Shown piece after piece: positions 11,221 through 22,995 of a DNA stretch of 64,000 nucleotides. A program made the position numbers and the translations under genes. Below the pieces are notes generated by a model. It ran no database searches, was not told the origin of the DNA, and worked only from the letters and a program-made list of their open reading frames with translations. Source of the DNA: Topomyia yanbarensis (Eukaryota > Arthropoda > Insecta > Diptera > Culicidae); contig NC_080671.1 of the NCBI RefSeq assembly GCF_030247195.1, positions 4,802,501 to 4,866,500 on the forward strand, given 5' to 3'. Within the stretch, counting starts at the first letter, position 1, and each line of letters begins with the position of its first letter.

Positions 11221-12075
11221 GAACGGATGGACATTTGACGCCATTTTGAAAACCAAGATGGCGATTTCCGGTTACCACAAAACAGTGAAAAGTATCCTCA
11301 ATATGGGTGTCATTCGAAAGGGAGTGGGCAATAGAAGATAGAAATTGGTTTTTGACGCCATTTTCAAAACCAAGATGGCAGCTTCCGGTTGTCATAAAGC
11401 AATGCAAACCACCATCAATAATGGTGTCATTGTAAAGCGCTGGTGGTCACCAAAGGCCGGAAATTGGTTTTTGATACCAATTTGAAAACCAAAATGGCGG
11501 GTTTCTGTTCCAAAGAAACAGTGAAAACCGTCATCAATATGGGTGTCATTAGAAAGGAGATGGTCACTTGAAAACTAAGATGGCGGCTTCCGGTTACCAC
11601 AAAACAGTGAAAACCACCATCAATATGGGTGTTATTTGAAAGAGGATGGTCAGCAAAAATCCGAAATTTATAATTGACGCCATTTTCAAAACCAAGATGG
11701 TGGTTTCCGGTTACCACAAAACAGTCAAGGGTATTGTCAATATGGGTGTCATTCGAAAGGGGGTCAATAGAAAACAGAAATTGATTTTTTCGCCATTTTC
11801 AAAGCAAAGATAGCGGCTTCCGGTTACCACAAAGCAGTGAAAAACACCGTCAATAATGGTGTCATTGTAAAGCGGGTGGTCAGCAAAAGCCGAAAATTGG
11901 TTGTTTACGCCATTTTGACAACCAAGATGGTGGCTTCCTGTTCCAAGGAAACAATGAAAACCATTGTCAGTATGGGTGGCATTTGAAGTGGGGTTGTCAG
12001 TAGAATACGGAAATTGATGATTGACGCCATTTTGAAAACCAAGATAGCGGCTTCCGGTTTCCACAAAACAGTGAA
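11221..12075. repeat. Satellite-like tandem array, about 117-bp unit, eight units
   Basis: Each unit contains GACGCCATTTTGAAAACCAA, then TCCGGTTACCACAAAACAGT, then CAATATGGGTGTCATT. Anchor positions are near 11241, 11358, 11477, 11566, 11680, 11792, 11910 and 12027; the fourth unit is shortened by about 25 bp. The repeated GNRHLGFQNGV-like peptides on the minus strand are a by-product of the array and not a gene. Confidence 0.93.
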
Positions 12076-13393
12076 GACTATCATCAATATGGAAGTCATT
12101 TGCGAGTGGATGGTATTGGTTTTATTTAGAAATGAACGGTCACCCAAGTAGTGCAGATTTAGACTAGTTTTCAATATAGTTATGATTCAGCGAAACTTTT
12201 AAAACTTGCTCCCGTTCCGTAGTCATTACGATGCGAGAATAACCGAATTAAATCATATTGTTGTCAACATATTGAACGCAGATCTCAACAAGATTAGTTC
12301 ATTCTAGCCCATATTCCTATGGGCTGTCAATCGCAATTTAAAAGTAACGGCAATATTATTATAATAATAATTTTCGATTTGGACATGTGTATTTTTCCTC
12401 GTTCAATACTGCGGGTCGTGATCGTGCGTTGTATTAGAGATGTATTTGTTGATTCACGCGTTCGTGGTTGGTGTCGGTGCCGGCTTCATAGTGTGGTATA
12501 CGTGCAGGTGTGTGGGTGTCTTCTACAAAGTTGTAGAACAGGAATATCGCAGTAATTCTTCCAAACGTATCAATATTCTGTCTCGCTCCGTTGAAAAGTT
12601 AGTGTTGGCGCCATCTATGCGGTCACAGATGGAACTAAAATTTTCTAACCAAAACAAAACTCGTATTATGCACTGCAATTCTTCCGAACATACTATTCAG
12701 TTAAATCCAACTATTATTTCACAAAAATATTTAGCTTGTTAGAACCTAGTACTGATACACTACCATGCACTGCTAGGCCCCATGCAAAACTGACTCAGAC
12801 ATTACTTGGCTAAAAGTTTAATAACTTCTTTTCACAAAGCCGGATTGACTAGCAGTCTTCGACAAAGTTGTAGATAATCAAATTATCTTTTTTATTTTCA
12901 TTTACAGTGATAATTCGATGTATACAGTGAAGTCAACGACACGACTAGACACTGGAATTTCAAAACTGTATCGCAAATCTGACTACCCCTCAGTGACTCA
13001 GGTAACTGGTAATGTCAAATATGACTTTTCGTTAGAAAATGCATGAAACTACCAACACTGAAAAATCTGTTGTTATTTTTTCCAAATAACCTCTTGCATC
13101 CCTTGGTTACGCAGGGAAAAACAAATACACAACAACAATACAAATCTTGATTTTTAAAATATGTTATAATAGTCTGATTATTGCGCTAATGTTACTACTA
13201 TTTTCAGCGATCAAGATACGACTCATGGATAATTCGCAGATCGGGACCAGTTTGCTGAACAACGTTCTCTTCGATAAAGTTCGTCTCCCCCCAGTAACAC
13301 TCCAATCTTTTGAAAGAAATGCTAAAAAGGTTTCACCACTAATGACAATTGCTACCTGGTTTTGCTGATGAAATTTTCTGACATCTTCCTAGT
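12076..13393. other. No gene recognised
   Basis: A frame at 12440-12742 opens with a hydrophobic stretch (LIHAFVVGVGAGFIVWYTC) but has no splice or family support. The motif ACAAAGTTGTAGA occurs at about 12525 and again, with small changes, at about 12862, which suggests dispersed repeat DNA. Confidence 0.35.
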
Positions 13394-13556
13394 TAAACCC
13401 ATTCCGAACCGGTTCGGAATTTTGAATGGAATCAGTATGGATTCCAACTCAATCGGTTTCGGAATCAGTCGTTGCATTTGAGTTAGAATCTATACTGACT
13501 CTATTCAGGAGTCCGAATCAAATTTCGAATGGTTTGACCGGGTTGGACAGCTTCAA
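13394..13556. mobile_element. Small foldback (MITE-like) element
   Basis: The two halves are imperfect inverted repeats. AACCCATTCCGAAC at the left faces GACCGGGTT at the right, and GGAATCAGTATGGATTCCAA in the left arm is matched by the inverse of TTAGAATCTATACTGACTCT in the right arm. No clear target duplication can be defined. Confidence 0.5.
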
Positions 13557-14049
13557 AAATTCCTGCCAACACGCACCAGAGTCCTACTGATGATCGTAGT
13601 ACCCTCACATTTGTGCCTGCATTAACTGGCTGTAGGTATCTGAAGCTGTAGTGTTGGAAATTAAAAACAGCTCCCTGGAGGTCGAGCCCATTTTTAAACG
13701 ATTACCTGCGAGATTGATAAGGGTAACCTGGCGTCCCGGTACGTGATGTCAGACAGTTCGAGAATTTAATTGATATTTATCTTCCAGATGCCACAAAGCT
13801 GCAAGTTTTATCTTCTACTTTCCCCGGTCATCGTTGTCCGCCCTCTCACCCCTGTGGTATACTTATGAAATATCACAAGTGTCCGAATTAAAAAGTGAGA
13901 AGAATATATTTTCAATCCTGTGGTGATGTAAATTCTTAAAGACTACACATACTACAATTTGGTATCCCTTATAGACAATATAATTTAAACAATATCAATA
14001 GTACAGCCTATGTGAATCCTTCTTGATCATGATCTGCCTTCAGCGCCCC
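13557..14049. other. 3' flank of the THAP-ZAD-C2H2 locus
   Basis: This would hold the 3' UTR on the minus strand. No canonical AATAAA in minus orientation is evident close to the stop codon. Nothing else is recognised. Confidence 0.35.
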
Positions 14050-15815
14050 TCAAACAGACACATCACTGTTCAAAGACAACCGCATGCAGCGCTTCTTGTG
14101 CTTGCAGTACGATGCACCATCGCTGAATCGTTTCCGACAGATTTCACACTGAAATGGTTTCTCGCCTTTATGGGTCCTGCAACCAAAAAAAAACTTCCTT
14201 TTCATTAACAACCCAACTACTATAAACTCTTTCTCACCGGCGATGTATGCTCAACTGATCCTTTCGCATAAAATCTTTCCGACATATATCGCACCGGTAT
14301 TGATTCCCGCGGCTATGGGTGAGCACGTGCGTTCGCAGGGCGGATGCCGATTTGTACAATTTACTGTTGCAGATGGGACAGTCATACCTACGCTCTTCAT
14401 TGTGATGATTTTCGACGTGGGTTTGCAGCCGGTGAATTGTCGCATTGCGCGCGCCGCAGTACATACAGGTGTACTTGTCCGTATGAATCTCTTTATGGCA
14501 ACTCAGATGTTGCGTAGACAAAAAGGTTTTTGGACAAACCGGACACTGTACGTATGGATACGTTTCATTAGAGTGGTCCTGTCGAATATGTTCAATCAGT
14601 TCACTAGATTTTCTGTGAGGTCGCTTACAGAGCTTACAGATCAAGTGATACGGCTTAAACCGTACCGCTGGCAGCGATTTGTTTAAATGAACAATCTGGC
14701 GATGCTTGCAAAGACCATGATAGTTTTTGAATTGTTCACTACATTCCTCACAAACGTGAGGATTTAAACTTTCGTGCACCATTCTTACATGATTCTTAAC
14801 ATCAAGCGAACGACTAAAGTAGGTGTCACACAAGTCGCAAACGAAAGGTTTTTCTTGCGTGTGTAAAAGCATGTGTCGTTCCAAACTTGACTTAGCTGTG
14901 AAGGTCTTGTCGCATATGTTACAGGTAGGAATCCCCTGGCTGTTGTGTACCCTTCGTATGTGAAAGTTCAGTTTAGAGTTACACCTGAATGTTTTATCAC
15001 AAATATTACAGCTTTTGAATATCGTCACTGGTGAACGAATTTTGGCATTATTTTCAATTCCATGAACTTTGTTTTCATGGACCTTCACCTGATTTGGGGA
15101 AGAAAATCCAAGCTGACAGACGCTACATTTGTTCGGTCGTTCCTTTGTTTCATGTCGACCCAGATGACGGTTATATGCGATAACCTGACGGAACTTGGAA
15201 AAACATTCTGTGCAATGGTATCCCACGTTTGTGGCATGTACTTCCGACAAATATTGGAGTAACTCGTTTGCGTCTTCAAAAACAGTTACGCAGATATAAC
15301 ACTTTCTACCAACGACGGCTTTCAATGCAACCGATTTCGTCGAGTTTCTAAATCTGGTTATTGTTTAAGGTGCGATTACTGCTGTATCCTTGAAAGGTGA
15401 TCTAAGCAATGGTTCATCTGGAGGTAGTGTTAATTGTAACGACTGTTCGTTCTCAGCTTCTACGATACTACATAGTTCTGTTTCCTCAATGAACGCATCT
15501 ACGGACGGATGTTCTAAAACAATTTTACTGTGAATCTCCAGTGCCAAGGTTTGTGCAGTCGCTAACAACTTCGTAAAATCTTTCTCAGCTGCAAGAAACG
15601 CCGCCCAGATTGAATGTAATATTTCGGCACGAGCGATACATTCGCCGCATATCATCAACAGGAGATCATCGTCCTTAAAGTGAATGTTCAATATTTCAAA
15701 CACAATGGAAGGGACAATCCTTTCCTCCAGCATATTGCGTATGGCAATCATATTGGTACTGGGATGAAAGTTTAAGCACAACCGGCAGCTACCAACTTCC
15801 AGTAAATCACCGTTG
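14050..15815 (-). pseudogene. THAP-ZAD-C2H2 zinc finger gene, ZAD and finger exons
   Basis: Two exons (14238-15815 and 14050-14176) of a nuclear DNA-binding protein. The first begins CNGDLLEVGSCRLCLNF and encodes a ZAD, the arthropod zinc-coordinating dimerisation module, with paired cysteines CRLC and, about 40 residues on, CGEC. After a linker come about 12 C2H2 fingers (CTECFSKF, CSVCQLGF, CNICDKTF twice, CDLCDTYF and so on). The first finger lacks one histidine. Finger 12 spans the last intron (14177-14237, GTGAGA...TTGCAG). The final exon adds [14 protein letters not shown], a C2HC finger, and stops at 14050. A TAA at 15365-15367 lies in frame between ZAD and fingers, and the frame is open on both sides, so the full protein cannot be made without readthrough. 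No substitute start codon precedes the ZAD. Target sites cannot be inferred. Confidence 0.85.
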
Positions 15816-15873
15816 CTATAATCGATTAAAAGTAACAATCACTCACTCGTAAAATTAATCTCAATCTACATAC

Positions 15874-18545
15874 CAATGATAGAACAGAGTCGGTTTCTGG
15901 TACCAACAGTCTTCCGGTTGCGTGTCCTGTACGGTCGTAAAATGCTGCTCGCAGATCTCGTACTGAGACAGTTCCTGTTTATCACAAACAGCTACCGGCA
16001 CAGGGTTGTTAATGCGATACATTTTTCACGATAATTTATCGACGTTACTCGTTAACGATAATGTATCGTCATCGGAAACTCCGTTAACGATAATGTATCG
16101 TCGCCTTCATCGTCATCGTCGAAAATTGTATCGTCGCTTTCATCGTCATCGTCGGTTCATCGGTTATCGCGATACATTTTGCGTTACTTTCCAGTTTATT
16201 GGAGTTGAAGTTGATGCGGTTAACTTTCAATTGTTTAGAAATAAATACCTATTGAAGGACATGTTGTTGGCAGTTGAAAATCAATAGTTTTGGACATTTT
16301 CTATGCACAGCGGGGTCTGACGATACGTCAAAATGAAATTATTTCAACTTTTCGGGAAAATGTATTATGTTGAAGGGAAAGTTGCTGGCAATTGAAAATC
16401 AATAATTTTGGACATTTCAATACGCAGAAGGGTCCGATGATGAGTCGAAATTGAATTTTTTCAACTTTTCGAGTAATTTGGTGCACAGAAGAGTCCCAGG
16501 TGCACAGTGTTTCCAAGCGGCAAAAAGGTGATCAAAATTGTTTTGACCATGAAGAAAACAAATTTTGAGCTATTGTGCGATTAGTAATTTTTAGCACGCA
16601 AAATCATATACTGAAAAAACTACTAAACCACTATTATTAGGCCATTCACAAATTACACTACACATTTAAGTCGTGTGGTGATTAACAGAATTTATTATAA
16701 TTTTGATTTAAACCAGAAGATTTCGGATTTTGAAAAGGAGAATATACATATTTCCAATGTTTGATTTCCTTTTCTAGTTAGGAAGCTTTTAGCCCCCTCC
16801 TCCGTTTCTTCGCTCCACTATGTAATAAGATGCTTCATGCTTCCTTCTTTTACCCTTAAATATGTAATGTAATTTATGTACGGCCTCATAATAGAGTTTT
16901 ATTCGTTTTTTGAATACAGTGAAGACCCGTTTTTATCAGCCCCTTGGCGAAAGCGAAACGATGGCATTGACGAAATCGGCACATATTTTTGCTGGTTCTG
17001 AAGAGACGAAGTCGAAACGCAAACACCTGGACTAACATATTTTTTTTCTTTCTTTTTAATAAACCGGAGCGGTTAAAATATTCTTCTTTAGTTCCTCGAC
17101 AAAGCCTCATAACCCGTTCTGATCATTTAGTAAAAAAATTCCTTAAGGAGGTCTTACAGTACAATATTATTATTTTTGTATATTTTGCATCTCTAAGATA
17201 AGAAAAATATGCTAAAGAAGGAATTTACTCGAATTTGACTTGAACGTAAGCTAGAGCCCACCAAACGATTTTGATAGTGTTTGTTTTACAGATTCGTATT
17301 GGTATTCGTCTGCGGAAATTTGCGGCTTCCATACCAAAATATTGCTTTTTGGGCACTAAAACATTCGATAACTTCTAAGTTGTAAGAGATACAAATAAAC
17401 TTACATTATACAAATTCTGTATTTTCTTATGCTGAACAACATCTTGGAACATTTTGAAATTCTACAAAATTACCAGGAAAAGTATTTTGAAAAAAACATT
17501 TTTCAGGGGTATATCAAAAAAATTTCCACAAATGTAAATTAAAATCGACAGATAGATACATAGTCTCTTCAGCGAAGTTAATACTTAAGATATTCTCAAC
17601 AACTTTGCCAAAGAAAGTTTTTTTTTATTTTCATAAACATAGGCAAAAACTCTCAGCTTTAGAGGAATTAATCACCCAACTAATACTTTTTAAATGAAAA
17701 AAAAATATAAATAAACTTTGCTGAAGACACTATAACTAAAAATGTTTTTCGTGGTTCAAAGAATTTCTTTCACCTTTTTGCCAATTTGGATCCTCGTGTG
17801 AATTGAAAATGTCCAAAACTATCAATTGCCCTTGAATATAAAAAGTTCGCGAAAAGTTGAAAAAAAATCTATTTTTATGCACCGACGGTACATTGAAAAT
17901 GCCCAAAACTATTGATTTTCACTTACCAATAACTTCTTCAATATAACAAACTTTCCTCAATAGTTGAAAAAATCCATTTTGACACATCGTCGAACCCCCT
18001 GTGTATTGAAAATGTCCAAAACTATTGATTATCAACTGCCAATAACTTTCCCTTCAATATAAAACTCTCCCGAAAAGTTGACAAAAAACTCCATTTTGAC
18101 ACATCGTCGGACCCCCCCCCCCCCCCCTGTGCATAGAAAATGTCCAAAACTATTGATTTTCAACTGCCAACAACATGTCCTTCAATAGTTATTTAATTCT
18201 AAACAATTGAAAGTTAACCGCATCAACTTCAACCCCAATAAACGGGAAAGTAACGCAAAATGTATCGCGATAACCGATGAACCGACGATGACGATGAAAG
18301 CGACGATACAATTTTCGACGATGACGATGAAGGCGCGATACATTATTGTTAACGGAGTTTCCGATGACGTTGACGGGTGGTTAACGTTATCGACGATGAC
18401 GATTAATTATCGATTAACAACCCTGTACCGGCAGTCCAGTGCCGACCTATATTGCCTTGAGCCACCGTTCCGAAAGCAGGTCGTATCGCGGAAAAAGCTT
18501 AAAAGTTCCATCCGTGGTTAAACAGTTAGGCACGGTACAGGGCAT
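15874..18545 (-). pseudogene. THAP-domain first exon, split by a hAT insertion
   Basis: First coding exon of the same gene. The ATG at 18543-18545 begins MPCTVPNC, and the THAP signature C-x4-C ... W ... C-x2-H is complete: C3, C8, the TFKLFP motif, W28 in ERWLKAI, then ICEQHF carrying C54 and H57. The exon ends KPTLFYH at 15874 with donor GTATGT. A 58-bp intron (15816-15873) follows, and splicing joins it in phase to the ZAD exon. Codon 33 is TAG (18447-18449). The exon is interrupted between 16001 and 18425 by the hAT element; removing it and one copy of its 8-bp duplication restores one frame. THAP domains bind DNA and are themselves derived from P-element transposase. The order THAP-ZAD-C2H2 is unusual. 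Two stops plus the insert make a pseudogene the simplest reading. Confidence 0.8.
16001..18425. mobile_element. hAT-like non-autonomous element 2, inserted in the THAP exon
   Basis: It starts CAGGGTTGTTAAT and ends in the inverse, ATTAACAACCCTG. The 8-bp duplication TACCGGCA flanks it exactly (15993-16000 and 18426-18433). The terminal inverted repeats are long, about 320 bp, and include CGTCATCGTCG-rich blocks and several GATAATGTATCG motifs. Next to them are subterminal tandem units of about 118 bp containing GTCCAAAACTATTGATTTTC (two at the left, at least four at the right, 17800-18180). A C16 run sits at 18112-18127. The centre (16600-17750) is AT-rich with no transposase frame. Confidence 0.9.
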
Positions 18546-19551
18546 GATGAGATGTTCAAGATGTAACAATAATTATTATCTATCTTCTATTTGATTCAAC
18601 ACAAAGAAAAAACTCATTACGAGGGCGACACCCTCCTCCCCGTTGGAAATTTTTTTTCATTTAATACCAGCAAAACTCGCTGAACCGAAACAAACAAAAC
18701 ATGGTTGCTACACAGCAACCGAAAATCAGCTAAACAAAGAAGTGTTGCTGAAGAAATTATTTTGTTGCGCGCATCGAGGGGTGACTCAATATACTGGTAA
18801 CTGGAGGTAAATCGCTCGAGACACTTTTTCTAAGGCATGTTGCATTGAATGTCTAGTCGTGTCGTTGGTGAAGTGATCAAAAAAGATGCAAATTCGACCT
18901 TCACGGATTTGAACTAAATTTGGAGTAATTGTTCATCTAGGACCAATATATAAAAACCTAAATTTTTATGTCAATTGAACCACCCCTCAGGTCATGGGAG
19001 CACCCCCCGTTTTGACAAATTGCCAAAACCCTTGATTTTCTTTTGATTATATCTCCGGTTCTATTTACTATAGAATCCATCCGAAAAATGTATTTTGAAG
19101 AAAATTGTTCAAGGAGTCTAGAAAAAATATTAACTTTTCGCGGCAGTGATGCCAACTATGCGATTTTTTCACTTAAATATTAAAAGTTATTTTTCTCCCA
19201 TTATATATATTTTAATTAAAGAATTTAAATCCACTTACATTTTTTATGCAATCACTTTAACGATCAGAATTATCCTGTAGTCAATGATGAACAAAAATCA
19301 AATCAAAAGTTGTAAAACATACACTTATTGTCGTTTGAGTATCTCAATGTAGACTAATAAATTGCTGTCATGCCACCATTACGATTATTTTCGGTGCTCT
19401 ACAGGACAATATTGATATTAGCTCGCGTAGCGCTCCCGATTTTCGTTAACAGAGGATGGTCGGGTTTACCCAACGGTTGGGTTTGCCCCACCTTACCCTA
19501 TATTTTCTTCTTGGACAATTATACCTTGCATGCATGAAGAACTAATTTAAG
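18546..19551. other. 5' flank of the THAP-ZAD-C2H2 locus
   Basis: This holds the promoter side of the minus-strand gene. No TATA element or initiator can be assigned with confidence. No coding frame is recognised. Confidence 0.35.
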
Positions 19552-20010
19552 TTAACCCTTACATGCATAACTTTTTTCTAGTGTTCATCATAGGGTTCAA
19601 GAAACACGTAAAACCCGCTTTGAAAGATGCTTCTTTCGCAATGCTGGAAACTGCTCAATATTTACCTTCCGGTGCTCAACACAATTCTCCTAGAATTTTC
19701 AATATTCTATATGCTAGGAAAGGTAGTCAAAGACGGTTCAAATTGTTACGTTTTATCAGTTTTCAATAATAATGTAAAAAATGCAGATATGTCAAAATTT
19801 CATTTTTCAACGCTAATTGTAAATATCTCTGGTAGTACTGCTCTAGCAGAGTTATATCAGACTAATAGCAATAACTTCAGTTCTAAGTTCTAATAGTCCC
19901 AGTTACTGGTCTTACTTATTTTTGTGAGAAAATTCTGCCTAAATCAAAAGTTTTAGCAGTTTAAAAACTTTGTTGTTAACAAACAACATGGGCATGAAGG
20001 ATGTGCGTTA
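19552..20010. mobile_element. piggyBac-type MITE, decayed copy
   Basis: A TTAA at 19552-19555 is followed by CCCTTACATGCATAAC. At the other end CAAACAACATGGGCATGAAGG is the inverse of the left end of the element at 25590. The expected AGGGTTAA at the right end is lost. Internal similarity to the 25590-26109 copy is in inverted orientation. The 60-90 codon frames inside it are not genes. Confidence 0.6.
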
Positions 20011-20929
20011 TTCATACCTTAATATAACATAGACTAATACTCTTGTTTAGAGTATTTAGCCTATTTTAGAGATGTGCAATTTGTTCATTCGTTCATTTGA
20101 TGTGCATTCATTCTGCATATTTTATTTGAATGAAGATTTATTGAGGTATTCACAATAGAATAAAATGTTGATCGAGTTTTATTAGCTTTCAGAGTAATTC
20201 TACAACATCAAAAAAATTCTAACATCTGCGCTCTTACCACCCGAGGCTGTCACCACCAAAAAGTTATTTGCTTAAAGGATACTTTAACATGATAATTTAT
20301 GCTTAACATCTATTATGCCAATCGTCGTATTTATGCCTAATGGGGTACACCCAATTTATTTTCTATGCTAAATGTCTTAGAACTACATGAAACAACGGAT
20401 CTCGTATCTTCTCATAAAAAATGTATTGACAAAAGTTGCCTCTCTGGTACTTTTTCTTTTGAAAAATTTTCTTCTTTTCGAATTGACCAGATTTCGACAT
20501 TTCATTGATATCTAAAACATTCGACATACAAAAAACTGCATTTCCAAACTCTAGCCCCATCTCAAGTCAAAAATATTCCTTGTACCACAAAGACCTTCTT
20601 CAACGTTACACCAGATCTCTACGCTTTATGACATTGTTTTTCAATTGCGCTCAAATTTTATATGGCAAATTTTTTCGAGGTACCACAACTTTTTAGGTGT
20701 GTCCGATTTGAAATTTCAGGAAGACCATAAATATTGGCACCCTACCCTATATTAAGCGTACTCCTCTATTGACCCAAACGATTCTAAAATCGATGTCGAA
20801 CATGATTCGTTGCCAAAAATCCGAGTTTCCATTTAAAATATTACATCTTCCTGCGGATTAAAGATGGTCCGTGAAGTATTCTAATATTCCGCAAGACGCA
20901 GAAATATTCAGCTGTGCCAGATATCTCGA

Positions 20930-21680
20930 AAGTTCGCCTAGATATGCTCAGAATTGTGATCTATCTTTTGTCTAAAGCAAAAAAACGTTACAGGGGACAA
21001 AACTTTCATGGAGAACTAACGCGTTTACATGCCCGCTAACAAAGTTGAGATCGATGGTGTAGTTATCGATTCGAACTTGGCATGAGTGGATCTATTAAAG
21101 GACGCGAGTGTCTGTTTCCACGACCCTTTGCTCCAGTGAGCGAAGATTTTGAGTGACAATCGCACCGGACCTTCAAATTAGTGTCGGTGACGTTTTGGCG
21201 AGACTGCTTTGCGTCTTCTTCGACAAAGATCGTCTTCATGATCGGTTGTTTGGGCCGCTCCCCGATGAGAATGAAATAACGAGATTATAACAGAACACAA
21301 TTTTTGTAACATATTGTGTTATAAATTAGGTCTCGTTAGTAGTTAAAATAACAGAAATTTATAACAAGTAGCAATGCGAGATATAGTTTTGAAATATTTC
21401 TGTTATGTGTTTCTGATCGGGTCGTCATGCATGCTGTATTGCACTAACTACAAGCAAATAAGTCTTCGTAACAATATTTTTTTCTCTTTTCAAAGGCCGT
21501 TAAATATACGAGCAAGATAAAGCTCACAAATCCGAAGCAAGACCAAGACCGCATATCCGTTACCCTTATTTCTATGAAACTGAGAAAACGATCGGATAAA
21601 GTTTGCATTATTTTTCGCTATTTTTGTTGAAATTTGAAGTCTTTGTTTATTGTGAAGCAACAGGACCGTAGCGTAGCCTT
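20930..21680 (+). repeat. Dispersed repeat family D, copy 1 (formerly coding, unrecognised)
   Basis: It matches 37360-38225 in inverted orientation over most of its length, apart from an insertion at about 21257-21421. Both copies can be read as EIDGVVIDSNLA...VDLLK, with differences mostly at third codon positions. That suggests an ancestral protein-coding sequence, now carrying stops. I do not recognise the protein. A third partial copy of the 3' side lies at about 9890-10030. Confidence 0.65.
21257..21421. mobile_element. Short MITE inside repeat D copy 1
   Basis: The left end CCCGATGAGAATGAAATAAC faces the right end TTATGTGTTTCTGATCGGG, an imperfect inverted repeat. The related copy at 37900 lacks this segment and runs directly from GGTTGTTTG to GCGTCATGCAT, so it serves as an empty site. 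The target duplication is not clear. Confidence 0.6.
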
Positions 21681-21769
21681 CTGACGCCTTTGGTAGAGTT
21701 TCAAATATGCGCCTTTTAGTTGTCTGCTGGTTTAGTGGACACGATTTATCAATAATTAATGTTTATCTG

Positions 21770-22390
21770 TCGGTATTGCATGGATCTGTTCACAACTAGT
21801 GGCAAAAATATCAAAAATCGTGACTAAGATCCTGAAATCATGTACATGAATTGCTCTATACATGACTAAAATATCACGATAACAGAAGTTACAAAAATCG
21901 TGTCGAAGATCCTGAAATTATGAACACAAATCACACAACTCGTGACAAAAAAAAAATTAAAATCGTGACAAAGATCATAAAATCATGAACATGAATCACT
22001 CTACTCAGGACTAACGTGAATAGAAATAACGAACATCGCTACTATGATCTTGAAATCATGAACTTTAATCCCGCTAACGTCATGAGAGTTCACAAAAATC
22101 GTGAAAATGCTCTTAAAATCATGAACAACGTTTGACTATCGACTGTGTATTCCATGAATGAATCACAACCAAAACTAAACATGTCCAGGGAACAACAACA
22201 GTAACCAAACATTCTAATGTAACGCCATGTATATATTCGGACCGAACCGAAAACACAAATAGTTTCATGAATACGAGGGTTATGATTCATAATTTCAAGA
22301 ACTTGACCACGTTTTTCGTAAATTGTTCAGCTCACGAAATCGTGGCCTTTTGTTCATGAATTTATGGACGGATTTTTGTTTCATGTAGTA
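21770..22390 (+). repeat. Repeat family E, right half, copy 1
   Basis: Closely similar to 62470-63000, including CATTCTAATGTAACGCCATG and the terminal TGTTCATGAATTTATG segment. It is rich in TCATGAA and CGTGA motifs. The left half of the element is absent here. The frames at 22090-22290 and 22295-22570 fall in or next to this repeat and are not called. Confidence 0.75.
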
Positions 22391-22606
22391 CCACACACAC
22401 AGTACACCATCGGGGTATACAAGAACAGGAAACAGAAACATCAGACCATAAGCACGAAGACAACCGAAACGATTACGACACACAATATTTATCAGCTTTT
22501 CATTCACTGAATTAGTTTTGGCACTATTTCTGTCACCATTTACTACATTCTTTCGTTTCAGCCTCGGCACAAGGATTACTAGGGAAACTTGGATTTTGTT
22601 TCATAC

Positions 22607-22995
22607 GATCAATGTAGCGTGAATTCTGTGCCACTTTGTGCTTTGTATACACTGTGTGCACGTTGCAATCTGATTTTCCAAATTGCCTAGAGTAGTTATA
22701 GGAGTATCATAAACCAGAGTTCTAAAGGATGAAATAGTTCGGTCAAACTGAATTTTCATCACTCGAGCTCCGTTGTAATTGCTCGGAAACACGTTCCAAG
22801 CCACATTTGTGCTGGATTGCACTACTATGAACTGCAATATAAATGATGTAATCGAATTTTCTGCAGCAAACGGAGACAGATCGTGTAGCTTTATCTCAAT
22901 TGAGTTGTCATACAAATAAAGGAGAAGTGATTTGCCCTGTATACGTTTAAAGTAGCTGTGACTGAAATTAGTATCAGGTTCATTAAACGGTGAAT
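22607..22995 (-). CDS. Candidate exon of an unrecognised protein
   Basis: An open frame of about 130 codons starts right after a good acceptor (TTTTTAATTTCCAG, 22996-23009) and runs to a possible donor GTATGA at 22601-22606, one codon before an in-frame stop. The protein includes the segments YFKRIQGKSLLLYLYDNSIE, FILQFIVVQSSTNVAWNVFP and LENQIATCTQCIQSTKWHRI, with balanced composition unlike the AT-rich noise around it. I do not recognise the family; the alternating hydrophobic pattern would fit a beta-rich extracellular domain. No neighbouring exon was found between 23000 and 24850. It may be part of a gene with long introns or a lone remnant. Confidence 0.4.

Noticed and set aside
11180..12174. 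Minus-strand proteins with repeated GNRHLGFQNGV peptides
   Set aside because: The peptides follow the 117-bp DNA repeat, several frames do the same, and there are no gene signals.
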